Shown here one piece after another: positions 35,303 to 48,000 of a DNA stretch of 64,000 nucleotides. The notes beneath the pieces are model-generated. The model was not told the origin of the DNA. It searched no databases and worked only from the letters and a program-made list of their open reading frames with translations. The position numbers and the translations under genes are program-made. This DNA comes from Trichoplax adhaerens (taxonomy: Eukaryota; Placozoa; Uniplacotomia; Trichoplacea; Trichoplacidae). Numbering within the stretch: position 1 is the first letter of the stretch; the number at the start of each line of letters is the position of its first letter. The stretch is taken from positions 4,253,035-4,317,034 of the forward strand of contig NW_002060946.1 of assembly GCF_000150275.1 (NCBI RefSeq). The letters run 5' to 3'.

Positions 35303-37773
35303 ATGGCGGTCATTGCTGCAGCTACCAGACGTGCTCTTCTCAATGTAGTCAGTTCTAGTTTTCGTCCAAAGTCATCTTCTGCCATACGAGTACAGGTGGC
35401 ACTTCTTTCTACGGCTCATAAAAGCGATGAAGGATCTGGTCAAGATATCCGCTTATCGGATACAACGTAAGTTGTGCAATTTACAATCTGCTGATGCTGG
35501 TGCTGTGCTATTTCCTACCAAGGGTGCAACAATATCAGCCAATACGTTAGCGAACAATAAAATTAATGAGTGTCGATTACTCAATTCTGACTTGATACTT
35601 AATGTTTCAAACACCTACTGTATAGTGAAAAAGATGATTTTGTAGGCATAGCAGCGTCTCCATTCCCTAAAGAATCAGCAGACATTTTAATGGCACCAGT
35701 CAAAGCGGAGGATGTCGAAGTTAAACCTGATGGTAAGTCATCATGATTGCACAGTACATACTGTAAAACAAGGACTTTTTTGGTGCAGCCGGATCAATTC
35801 GATGACGCAGATGTTAAGATTATAAAATTTCACACCTCCTTCCAACGGTGCAACAACCAGCTGAGGTTCTTTCCTACTCAACTACCAGCTTAATAGACTG
35901 GTTCTCCAATGAGCAACAAACATCATTGCTAATCGCTAATCGCTAAAAATGATCTAATAGACTTTAAGCTTACTCCCATTCTTAGCAGTTACATCGTAAA
36001 TTAATTTAGTACTGTAAGAGAATTCTTACGTAACCTAGAATCACCACCAAAGAGGAATAAATGTTATAAAATCTGGACATTACATGTCGGTATACCGCAT
36101 GATGCATAAGTGTATTTCTTGATACTTAAGCAAGCTTAGTTTTGAGCCACAAGTGGCTATTAAGGTGTAAAAGAAATGATCTACAGTACAGTACAACAGC
36201 ACTGCTTCCAAGATTGGGATTACTTCAGTCTGTTGTATCCCCTAACCCTTGTGATAGATCAATCACACCTATGAATCACATCCGCGCGGATATGGCGTGA
36301 TGAACATTACTACTTGCCATTGATGCAATATATAACGTGATAAAATTACGATTCCGATATTCAGGAATGTTATATTTAGCAATGGAATATAACACCTAGA
36401 ATCGTACATACATACAGTTCCAGCAGTTGAGTATTAGACTATTAAAGCGTAAATTTACTTTTGTATCTAGAAGCTAGGATATTCTTATAACCTGTACAAG
36501 TATGCAGTACTGTACTTGGATTGTAAGGTTATTAAAATACGCAAATGTAAATATTTCCGCATCGACCATATAGTGCATATGTTGATAAAAATATTTAATC
36601 TAATTTAATTCATGAAGGCTATTATTAAACGGTAACTTATCACGATTAAATACTGTACGTATTTTAAACAATGTAGGGTTGCTATATCTACCTGAAATCA
36701 GATATAGACGAATTCTAAATCAAGCATTCGGACCAGGTGGATGGGCTTTAATGCCACGTGGCCAACCAACAATGATCAATGTATGTAGGCAAAATCGTAT
36801 CAAATACTCAAAGCTAAGATGCTATCCATATTGTCGCAATCATAATTACAATCTTGGACTACTAAATGTTCCCTGTGGAATATTTAGTAGCCTATGCTAC
36901 AATTCTTGAAAATATCGGTGAAGATACGAGTCTTCATGATACTTAGTAGTTGAAAATTTAATTTTCTATTAATCTCGCACGATAGAAAATATCCTCCTTG
37001 TTTGTTAGCACGGTAAAATGAACTATTGCATAATATACTGCCATAATAGTTATGTAATTTTAGGATATTGAATTCGAAATATTACAATAGAAATGTTCAG
37101 TTTTGCATAATGTATGACGATACAGTGATGTTTCCCTTCCGACTGATTCAATTTGAACCGTTTTTGATTGTAATCATCATTTACGTATTAGACAACGACA
37201 ATTAATACTTTACTAGTTTATATTAAGTAAAAAATGGAATGTTTTTATAGTTGAAATTTTACAACTCTGAATCTAATTATGAATGCATATTAACTCTAGA
37301 ATGAAGGCGAACTTAGTCAACTCGTTATACGTGAATTTGCTCTATACGTTGGTGGACGATTCGTAGCTCAAAGTGTAGGCGAACATTTGCACTATTCTAA
37401 AAATGAATTAAGTACTGGTAAAGCTCTTGAATCTGCTAAGTCGAATGCGTTGATGAGGTGTTGCAAAGATCTTGGTGTTGCGTCGGAACTTTGGGATCCA
37501 ACGGTACTACAAATAATTATATATAATTAAATCGTACTATTGCATTTATTACACGTCTAGCGATTCTTAATCGTCAACTATTGTAATTATTGTTTATTTA
37601 TTATGTGTACGAATATTATACAGTTTGTCTATAACTTCAAAAAGAATCACTGTGTTGAAGTTTGGTGTGAAAATGCGAGAAACTCCAAAGAAAAGAGAAA
37701 GCTTTGGCGCCTAAAGCGTCAAGGCAATGATGTTCTGCCGTATCCCTGGAAACCAACGCAGTCCCAAAATTGA
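35303..37773 (+). CDS. MGM101: Mgm101-type mitochondrial DNA recombination protein
   Basis: Five exons: 35303-35466, 35626-35732, 36677-36780, 37300-37503 and 37624-37773, all phase-consistent, giving 242 residues (yeast Mgm101 is 269). The N-terminus [20 protein letters not shown] is basic, Ser-rich and non-acidic, a good mitochondrial presequence. Diagnostic core motifs follow: [51 protein letters not shown] with its double cysteine, and [15 protein letters not shown]. Mgm101 is a Rad52-related single-strand annealing protein of mitochondrial nucleoids, known from yeast to be needed for mtDNA maintenance. The second exon's acceptor was placed at TATAG/TGAAAAAG because only that keeps the frame. 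Its presence beside clear metazoan genes is notable, since vertebrates and insects lack it. It is tail-to-tail with dysbindin. Confidence 0.93.
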
Positions 37774-38474
37774 ATTAACATACAAGGTTGACTATCAGTA
37801 GATCTGCAATCTGTACAACTAAAAAAAATGAGTCTTGCAGTATGCTTCGGGTTTTAAGATTTGCACTAACATTATAAATACTCTCTGATACAGTTTAGTT
37901 CATGTATCGCTACTCAATATTGGTAGATATTTTTTTCTTATCTACCTTTTGCGGTATAACGGCGATTGAAGATACGGTATGAAATGTATCATGCTGTAAT
38001 AAATTAAATTCTAGTATTTTCCTTTCATTTAGTAGACCTTAAAAGCAGATGCTAGAAGCATTATCATAATACAAATTAAAATACTACCGTAAGATACTAT
38101 CTAACTTTCTAAAAAGTATACAACGTTATTGTATCCGAAAATTAATAACCACTGCAGTTGAGCTCCATTTTTGTAATAGCACAATAGAATATAATATGCA
38201 TTAAGCACTTTTATTTCAGATTCTGAGTTATGTTCATAATCTTTACAGATAATCTATGAAGTCATCATTAATAAAAATTACAAATGTATTTACTTACAAC
38301 ACTGCTTTTCTAATAGTAGCTCAATAAATAACTATCAGGTTAAAAGTGTAAAACAATTTCTATACTGGCTTGGATAGAACGATGATTGCTAAAGAAGGGA
38401 AGGCAATTTTAGCCACCATAAATTCGCGTACTAATAAGTGATTACTTTTCTTGACAGTACAGTAGCATGCAATA
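37774..38474. other. tail-to-tail gap between Mgm101 and dysbindin genes
   Basis: This 0.7-kb stretch should hold both 3' UTRs. AATAAA occurs near 37999. Nothing else is recognised. Confidence 0.5.
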
Positions 38475-41302
38475 TTACTCCTTTGCTTGGCTGCCTTCGT
38501 CTGAGCTTTGCTTATCGTTGATAATTTCTTCGGTTTCCGCTAGATTATGTTGAGGGTTGTCTAGATCGCTATTAGTTTCTTCTGCATTATCACATAAACT
38601 CCTTTCATTCACCTACATTGGCAGAATACACAATTTTGTAAATGCTGTATACCCTCAGCCATAATATATTTAAATATAATTTCATGCATCATTAATGAAA
38701 ATGAATATTCTAATTGCCAGTTGGAACGCAATCCTAAAGCTTGATTTATACCTCATTGTCATCAATCTTGTCTTCTAGTCCTAAAAATTCATCAAGTAAC
38801 ATTTGGGTGTTTTCATCACTGTCGACAACTATATCTTCAAGTTTTGATGAGCTAGTTGACGATGTTTGACTTAAAGGTCCTGTCAGTCATACCATGGATA
38901 ATTTTTAAGTGTTTTTACAATGTAATAAGTTCAGAAAACAAGATAGTTACAACTTACTTTCAAGATGTCCTTTGGTCTTAAATAAGTTAAGTTCCCTTTT
39001 AAATTCTTCCTCAAATGTTTTTTGTCTATCTAAAAGTTTTTTACGTTCTTGCCCTTCCTGTAATTCCTCTTTATGCGCTCTTTGGTGTTCTAATGATTCT
39101 GTAATTCATATAAGGTAGATAATCTTACACATAGGATGTACTGATAGTATGAGAACGAGACTCCACTCACTTTGCAATCTGATATATTCAAGTCTTGTCG
39201 AGTTGCATCGTGATGTTAATGTTACAGAATATGAAAACGTTAGCAATGACTGTAAATCAATTGAAAATTGCACTTTATTACTTTATAACGGCATCGTAAC
39301 AAGTAGTGCTTACTCTTTAGATTCCTTGTATTTTTCAAATTGATTACGATGCCTTTGTTTGAGATTTTCAAAATCAATTCTCTTGTTGACAAATTCTAAT
39401 TCTTCTAACATTTGTTCGATTTCGATGACTTTATCAGCCATCTCCTCTACGTAAATCATGAATACTTACATTTTACATCCATACGCCATCAATTCTAGTT
39501 GATACTCTTAATTACATCTGCCAGTATTAAAATTTATCAGAGACTGGTATGGTGTCTATTTACCTGTACTTTTACGTGAGGCTTCCACTGACGCTATAGT
39601 TGACGATAACCCAGCCAATTCCATATGTAAGACTTTATAGGAATTATAGAAATCATCAATTTGCCCCTTTAATTTCATAATTTCACTGTCTGCAGCCTGT
39701 ATAGTAGTTAAATGACAAGTAAGCTTAATAAAACTACGGTACTATTGTATTTAATAGTTACGTTTGCAAGTAAATTAAAAATTGAAAGAAATGGAGTTTA
39801 ACCGTTGCATTTTCACTGCAAGCATTGGTAGCTTTATGAATATCGGCCCAATTTCGTTGATATCTGCATTAAAAATATTACCACAATTGATATCAATTTG
39901 CCAACGTGGACGTAATAAAAGATTAACTTACCTATCTAAGGTTTCAGCACCAGCATGCAAACCTAGTTCAGTAGATTCGGAACTGAAATATAATATTGAA
40001 ATGATTTTCCTTTTACCAATGCCGTAATTAGAATATATTTAAAAGGTTTATAGCGTTACTATTCGCCAATTATACGTAGTTTTCAAATTAATTTACCTGT
40101 CTACATTGTCGGAACCGAGAAAGGATCTGTAAATGTGCGATATAACATAAAACTGTTACGGACAAACTCGAAGCTGTACAATGCCCTAAAATAGTTTCGA
40201 AATGTTACGAAATGACTGTAAAGAGTTCAATTTATTAATGTCACTTACTTAGTCGTCGAGCTTGAAATAAGCTTGCCAACGGATTTAAGTCTTTAAGTTT
40301 AAAAGATACACATTACATCATATCAATGAATAAATGAGTTAAAGTAACCATTACAAAGTTCAATCATCAGGTCGTTTAATAAGATGTTATTACAATTCAT
40401 AGCAAAATAATCTTTATAGTAAATATTAATAGCAACATGGATCTATTCGAACGTATACCAGCATTATGACTATAGTACATTGCATGTACATAATCTGAAC
40501 CGAAATCTAAGTAGCAGCAACAGCCTAAGCATAAAAATTGACAACAATATAAGTCTTATAACCTGTGAAGAGAATTGATCAAATTTTTATTGATGGTGTA
40601 CGACTATAGCATACGAGTGGCCAAGTAAGACTCACTGTCTCGTACACTGTAAAATCTTCTATTTCAGTTATCATCAGCAAAAACAGAAGAGATTGAGATG
40701 TACAGTACTAAGGCAAGCTCATTGAACTACGAAAAACGTTCTAGATCGTTGAATCTAGGCTAAGTTTCACAGATTTTAGAATCGATATTCTATCGCTACT
40801 GCCAAAAGTAAAAGAATTTTTTTGGGGAAAGTGCAATTGCTGTAGTCCAATCGTTACCCAGTGCTCCGATGATAACTGAAGACAAATTACCTCCAGAGCG
40901 AATCAGCGGAGTTGAATGTTGATTCTCATCATTGATCATCAATCATATTCATTAAGAGATTGTTATTGGCTTTCATTTATTTAATTATTGGACATCATAA
41001 TTGGGCAAAATTTCACAAAATAGTATAGCCGTAAGCTAAATTGATTTATTTACGACATCGCCAACTAATTTGTAATGATGAGCCCATCTAGGATACAGTA
41101 TTATCAAACTTGTATACGTTATACTGCAGTTTCTTTGCGTGTTTACAGCGAAAATGGATGATCAATCCAAGTTGATTAGCATGAAACAAGTCGAAGAAAT
41201 CTTTATAGACTATCTTAGTATAACAGCAATTACATACCCGTCACTTAGGCCATGTTGTACATTAGAAAATAAGCGATCTTTAATGGAAGTCAGCGACGCC
41301 AT
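38475..41302 (-). CDS. DTNBP1: dysbindin, BLOC-1 subunit
   Basis: Ten exons: 41238-41302, 40249-40290, 40097-40126, 39932-39982, 39803-39863, 39564-39696, 39314-39446, 38958-39079, 38752-38879 and 38475-38612, giving 300 residues (human 351). Alignable landmarks in order: MASLTSIKDRLFSNVQHGL at the N-terminus, RYQRNWADIHKATNAC, a long coiled coil containing EQMLEELEFVNKRIDFEN, LLDRQKTFEEEFKREL with GHLE, the conserved acidic segment VVDSDENTQMLLDEFLGLE, and an acidic tail. Dysbindin is a coiled-coil subunit of BLOC-1, which sorts cargo to lysosome-related organelles and acts in synaptic vesicle homeostasis. The acceptor of the eighth exon is uncertain: a better-looking AG at 39099 breaks the frame, so the in-frame AG before 39079 was chosen. 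The first intron is about 0.95 kb and exon 3 is only 30 nt. Confidence 0.9.
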
Positions 41303-41394
41303 GTTGGTCTTGCCGTTTGTCTTTGGCTCAACGAGTTTCCTATGGTTTACTACTTTACTATGATATTTATTGCTCAAGCTCAGCCATCCCACTA

Positions 41395-41530
41395 TGACCC
41401 CGTAGTCACTGTACGAGTAGAGTGCAGTCAGTACAGTGTACAGTATAGTGGTCAGAAGAAGTTCAAGTTTACTGTATCGTGCGGCACTGTCTTCGTATAC
41501 TGTAGTTTACATTATGGTAGCTTGTACAGA
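41395..41530. repeat. GTAC-palindrome cluster upstream of dysbindin
   Basis: GTCAGTACAGTGTACAGTAT and neighbouring CACTGTAC/ACTGTAG words lie about 95-230 bp upstream of the dysbindin ATG at 41302. They belong to the promoter-proximal palindrome family seen elsewhere in the window. Confidence 0.5.
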
Positions 41531-41550
41531 ATTCACGCAATGGCCTACTA

Positions 41551-42243
41551 CATCGTAGAGACTTGCATTTAAGGAGGACCTTTGAAATCTCTGTTACCAT
41601 GAACTTGCTCAAGATTGAGTAGTCCTGCTGTAACATTTTATGAGAGAAGGAGCTTTCTAACTTCTTTAAACTAAGGGTATTCATCGTAGAGACTTGCATT
41701 TAAGGAGGACCTTTGAAATCTCTGTTACCACGGACTTGTTTAAGATTGAGTAGTCCTGCTGTAATATTTTATGAGAGAAGGAGCTTTCTAACCTCTTTAG
41801 GGTATTCATCGTAGAGACTTGCATTACACAGTACACGGTATAAAGTTACTGAACCTCTGACAGGTCTACGACAAATGGTAATACTATCTGTTAAATGAGC
41901 ACATTATCGTAAACCGTCAGCAAAGCGACGGGAGTTTGCACTAGTATTTTATGAGAGAAGGAGCTTTCTAACCTCTTTAGGGCATTCATCGTAGAGACTT
42001 GCATTTAAGGAGGACCTTTGCAATCTCTGTTACCATGGACTTGTTTAAGATTGAGTAGTCCTGCTGTAACATTTTATGAGAGAAGGAGCTTTCTAACCTC
42101 TTTAAACTAAGGGTATTCATCGTAGAGACTTGCATTTAAGGAGGACCTTTGCAATCTCTGTTACCATGGACTTACTCAAGATTGAGTAGTCCTGCTGTAA
42201 CATTTTATGCGAGAAGGAGCTTTCTAACCTCTTTAGAGTATTG
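41551..42243. repeat. minisatellite, five units of about 125-180 bp
   Basis: The unit start CATCGTAGAGACTTGCATT occurs at 41551, 41682, 41808, 41988 and 42118. Units carry AAGGAGGACCTTTG, CTCTGTTACCATG, GAGTAGTCCTGCTGTAA and GAGAAGGAGCTTTCTAAC. The third unit (41808-41987) has its middle replaced by unrelated DNA, so the array is composite. It begins about 250 bp upstream of the dysbindin start codon. Confidence 0.92.
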
Positions 42244-45082
42244 CTGATATAAGCTCACTAAAATGGAGTTCTTGTTCGATACTCTATGCGTACCTCAACA
42301 CTGTACTGTATTGCATAATTAAGTAGAGCACAAATGATATTACAGTAATAGCTAGTAGATGCCTGAAGGCGAGAATGGCTTACCGGCAATGGAGTGGAGT
42401 GCAGCAGGCCATGGTACAAGTACGTATAGTGGGTTAGAAATCCACTGATCTCTTAACATTGGATAAGCACACCGCCTCTATAATTATACTAGTAGATTAG
42501 TGAAGAGCATGGAACTCAAATCCAAACTGCTATATCGCTATCTACGCGTAAATATATTCGATCCTTCAATATATGCAATCATGCACTATCTGTAACTATT
42601 CTGAGGGCACAAAGGTGATACTATGGTAGTAGAAAAGCAAGGTAAAAGGATAATTTTATTTGCTTTGAAGCGAAGTCAGAAATTTTGAGTACATAACATC
42701 GGTAGTATAACATGAAATTTCAATTTCTTGATCAATATTAAATGATAACGCAGCTCACTAACACATAAAAATCTACAACAAACAAAACCATCACAATAAT
42801 TATTACATCTATACGCGTATATGGAACATCATGTAAAAGGATATAAGGCATATTCATCCCTACAATACATGCCATAGCCGAAAACTTTTCATCGCTTTGC
42901 AAATTTCGGTTATTAACGTACGTACATAAGCATATTACATCGAATGAAACAATTATCAAATCAACGTTAAAGTATAAAATCACCCATCAGAAAAAGAAAA
43001 TAATTATAATGATGTTTCGTAAAAATGGACAATATTTAAATGTAGCATGTTAGTGTACAATTGTGGAGTAATGTACAAATACATGTGGCAGCTAAAATAG
43101 AATAGCCACTAATCACTGTACAAAGAATAAGATTGACATATATCAAGTTTGGCACAATTATCAATTTAATAGCATCATTCATAGCACTTTAAATGAAGAT
43201 ATCATATGCATTCTGGAATGGAATAAATTTAGAAAATAAAAAAAGTGCATAACAGTTTTATTATTTAGTTTAAAGTGCATTATTAGCCTTTCTAATGGCA
43301 ATGTTAACAAAATAAAGGCATATAATATGCTACAGTAAATAGGTATACATATATAGAAACAAAATAAGAAAGAAATGTTAGAAATTACATCAAGTGGCAA
43401 AATGTACGCATTCACTTTCACCGTTGCTATATAGGAACATTAATAATAATGCAACCATAATGCACTATAAAAATTAGTAAACGCACTGCAGGATATCATA
43501 CATATGTATTTATATTGAATACAACTGATGCACAACCAAAATGAAATTAAATTTAATCAAATCAGATAGTACCGCTGAAATGAACGATTTTAACTCCATG
43601 GGATGTATACACGTAATCAACGTTTTACAGGAATATTTGTTAAATAAATGATAGAGAGATCAAGGAAGGTTAACTTTACCTACCTTATTTTTTTAAATCT
43701 ATATCAATTATATGGCTACAGACAGCTTATAACAACTAAAATAGGAAGCAAAATCTACTTGGATGGCATAGTAAATAAAAGAATCATTAGTAATGCATAC
43801 TCTCCTGTTAAAATAAACATACATCACATTGAGTATTACAGTAATTCAAATATTAGACTTATAAAGAACGTCAGTAAAATAGATAATAATCATACTATAA
43901 TTACCGTATTTAATTTAAAATTCTGGTAATTACAGGTAATATGAGCGTGAAATCTAGTGCAATGATTTTAGATGCCTAAACAGCAGACAATTATATTGAA
44001 ATAAAAATTATTTTATCGCATTCTATCGCAGAAGAAAATAGATAGATGTATTAATTATTAATTAAACATTCGGAAAGTAAAGAAAATCAGAATATTATGT
44101 CCATAAAATTAGTTACACCTCCCACTGAGATAAATCGACACATTACAGATCATCCAGAACAGAAACAACGTTAATAATTTATCATTCGTAATTTAACACG
44201 AGATTAATGTAGATGAAATATTCACACAAGATCGACTTTTAACTGATTGATATAGCTAGCAATGAAAAATGTTATATGTTTGAATTCAAGTAGTTTCTAT
44301 TATTTCGTAATAACGACGTATCGAGAGCTATAGAAGTGTGACATTGTATTGGCTATGCAAGGAATATATTAAACCGTTAACAATCAGTATCATAATCTAC
44401 TAACATTTGAAACATAATACGATATTCTACAATAGAGCAAGTATTGTACAATTTAAAAAAGAAAAAATCAAATTTTTAAGCTATTGCAGACTTAGATATA
44501 TGCATGTTAATTACAATAGTTAATCAATATTTTTGTTCAGAAGGTGTATTCAGCTGAGCCAAGAATCATAGCAAGAAATAATTTAATCTACAGTATATTG
44601 TATATGAAATTACTTAGAGTATTTCGTATTGGAATCCACTGTAAGATTTTTAAAAGCAATAATCCATGAGTTACAAGGAAGTCAAAGAGTAGCATCACTT
44701 CGTTAAAATTTTGACATGTAAATCGTACAATCATGGCTTGAAATATAATGAACTCCATCAATCTTAACGTACTATATAGGTCTGGTAACTTAAAACAGAC
44801 GTATTCATATATCACTCCTAAACTTACATGATAACAAAATGTATTAGGCAGATCTACTGTTTCTTAATTTACTGTACTGAATCACGAGTATATCACACAA
44901 TAGACGCCAGCAGAAAGTTATTATAACAGAATCGATTTTCTTTACATGTATAATACATACCAAAAATGACAACTATAGTATATTAAAATGGTATCTTAGC
45001 GCAAATTTATCTTTCACCACGACTAATTAGTTTTCAGTAGATAAACATTTTTTAAGTTTTTAATAAGAGGGCCAAAATATAG
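42244..45082. other. intergenic, no supported gene
   Basis: A mostly very AT-rich stretch. A GC-richer patch at 42355-42430 contains an ATG-initiated 15-codon frame (42376) ending at a GTACGT donor-like site, but no downstream exon could be chained. The 3' UTR of the minus-strand ZCCHC-type gene lies at the right end. Confidence 0.45.
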
Positions 45083-48000
45083 CTATGCCTTCTTAATAAA
45101 TGATGGATTAGAATGTTTGACAGAATTTTCGATGTCTATCATCGTTGGACCCATACATTGTATTCCAAAATGGCCAATTTGACCACAATTGTAACAAGAA
45201 ATACGAGTTTCACTAGGCACTGGAGGTCTAGGAGTGGGAGGAAAATAAGGCCCATTATAGTAACCATTGGAAGTACCATTATGCAAAAAGAAGCTAGGCC
45301 CAAAATTTGTGTATGGTGGAGGGTAAGCTTGACGGAGATCGTACCAATGTTTCATTGGGATAAATTCTGATTGGTAAGCATTGCCACGATAGTCTCGACC
45401 TCGGTGATTATATCCCGGATAAGAAGCGTTCAGAGGAAAAGCGCATTTGTTATCAAAGTGACCAATAGGCGGTGGAATCATTGTATTAACTGGAGACGTC
45501 GGTATTCTGCCGTTTATAGCATACATAGAAGGTACAGCAGTATAGAAATACTGTTCATCCCCACTTGGAGGCCTATCATCAATTTCACTATCGCCGTTTC
45601 CAGATCCTACACTTTCCATACTTTGATTCTTCTTCACGGGCTTACTGTGATTGAATTAAAATACATCTTAAAGATTATGTTGTGATAACATCATTTTACT
45701 ACCGATAATTGTATAACACAAATACTTCGTAACAATAAATTTAGAAAATTGTATGTGACTTTGCTAGTTAATCTCATACTAGTATCAGAGCACAGCATGA
45801 GGTCATAGTCGTAGTACATACTTTTGATAATCTTTCTTGTTTTGAACTTTATTGGAATCACCACTTGTTAACTAGGTTAATTCAGGTAGATTGTATGGAA
45901 ACAATAATGAAAATCGTAATAAATTATTAGTAATAATTATTAGCGATGAGTAAAAGATTACCAATATTCTAAGTAGTCTTCCAAAATGTGTAAAATACTC
46001 GTATAAAAATCAAAGTATATTGCATCAGTATACATATATACCCCTTTATGTATTACGGTGTCATTTTCCGACTCGCCATTAATATGTAACCCATCCAACC
46101 ATTCCGTAACGTCTCTTCGGCGAATGCCATTACTAGATGATGAGTATGAGTCAATTGCTTTTTGCATCAGATCATTAATTTCAGCAGGTATAGTACCATC
46201 GTATGGTGCGTTTGTTCCATCTGTACGATAACGAACGGACATAAAGCTATTTAAATTGATGCTTTTTGTAACATTTATATCGAAATGGCTTAAATTATAT
46301 ATATTATCTATACTATATATTAATATACAGTATACTAATTATTAAGACACATTTAAAAGTTAATTTTACCAGTAGAGCTGTTAAAAAAGTTGCACACTAA
46401 ATCGGAGGTAAGGATTTGGCGAGGCAACTGGGTAATTTGTCTTTGACGAATGATATAAAACCAATGGTAAATAATACAGTATTTTATCACATTAACTGTT
46501 ATCTTTAGAGCTCGTATGAAGTATTTGAAATAAAATTATTAATTCATTTCATTGTCTATCATAAATGTAGCTTACTTCATATAGGCAGTAACGTCAGAGA
46601 TGGGTAATACAACTGGCTTGATTGGCTTGGATGAATCTAAAAATAGAGTAAAACTTTTGATTAAAATTGATCATACAAGTATCATATTACTTTCTTGTAA
46701 ATTATAGTTTTAGCAGATTCAAAGCGTTATTGAAAAATGAAAGGAACTTAATCGAGATTTTTATATATTCAGCACTGTCAAACGTAGTATAAAGAAATTG
46801 TGCAATTAAATTAAATTATTCCTACTTAATGTTTGTAACACTACATTACCTGGTTTATTGAGATGTCCTAGATTAATATCACTTAAATTGTTGCTCTTTA
46901 TGTAATCTTCAAGCTAAAAATAACGAAAAATATAAACCAAACATTTTTATATGGACACTTTATTTTATCACTTAATCATAATTTTAATAATGATTACAAT
47001 CACTAAAATGTTACAATCGTAAATTATGCTACTCTAAATTGGATCACATATAATTCTAAGTTGTCATATTGCCTAAAAACCTAAATCTATTGTACTAAAA
47101 TAATTCACAACAAACCATTTATTATTATTTACCGCTAGTTCCTTTCATACCAAAATGCAGAGAGATACATTCAATTGATCATTTAGAGAGAATATTCACA
47201 CTGTAACACTAACCTCTTGGTCAAATTTGAAAACATCTTCAGCAGACTTATACACAACATTGGTACGGTAGTTAGACCATGCCGCCTATGATGGTAGAAA
47301 ATAATAGTAGAAATGTATTATTCGTACAGAATTCTTCTTTAATCTTCCTTATGATATAAATTATACCGTACACAATTGACTGATCCTTTATCAAAACTAA
47401 CTACTATAGCTAAGTCAACTCAACAGAGGTAAGATTAATATTGATAATATTAAGCGTATTGCAACTATTGTATTTAGTTTAAGATTAACTCATTTGTATT
47501 TATATATTAGCTATAATTTTAGCCTAGTAAATTAAACAGGCAATATGAAAGAAAGAATAATAATAATAATTCAAGCAGAGTATACAAGCATGATACGTGT
47601 AATTATGTAGTGTAAAGTGAATTTTAGTTTAGATTAATTCTATACATTTAAAGTGATAATTTGAATTAACTAGGCAATTTTGAAAAAGAAAGATGAATAA
47701 ATATAGCAAATGTAATATTCGAATTAATGATTTTCTTGACCAATTTAATTAATTAAATACTAATCCATGTTTAAAAGTACCTTCTAAAAAAATCAGTGCT
47801 AATATCAAACAATATAAATTAGTATACAATAAGGTGTGAATAGATTGTAACTTAAACTATGGTCGAGTTTGCTTTAATTTTTCTTTTTCTTCCTTTCTTT
47901 CCTACTAATACATCCTATCTTATGTTAAAATCAATCTATCCCCAAGTTAATTAATTTATTTTTTCTCATAGACAATAGCATCAAACTAGTAAACAATAGC

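Noticed and set aside
41551-42243. CRISPR-like repeat array
   Set aside because: The units are long, contiguous and without unique spacers, and the genome is eukaryotic; this is a minisatellite.
42376-42420. ATG-initiated GC-rich mini-exon followed by GTACGT
   Set aside because: It looks like a first exon, but no downstream exon on the plus strand could be joined before 45 kb.
43648-43929. 93-codon plus-strand frame
   Set aside because: Composition is that of the AT-rich background (Ile/Asn/Lys/Tyr-heavy) with no motif; expected by chance in such DNA.
45113-45685. Plus-strand open frames at 45113-45370 and 45371-45685
   Set aside because: They lie opposite the last exon of the ZCCHC-type gene, whose minus-strand frame encodes the zinc knuckle.
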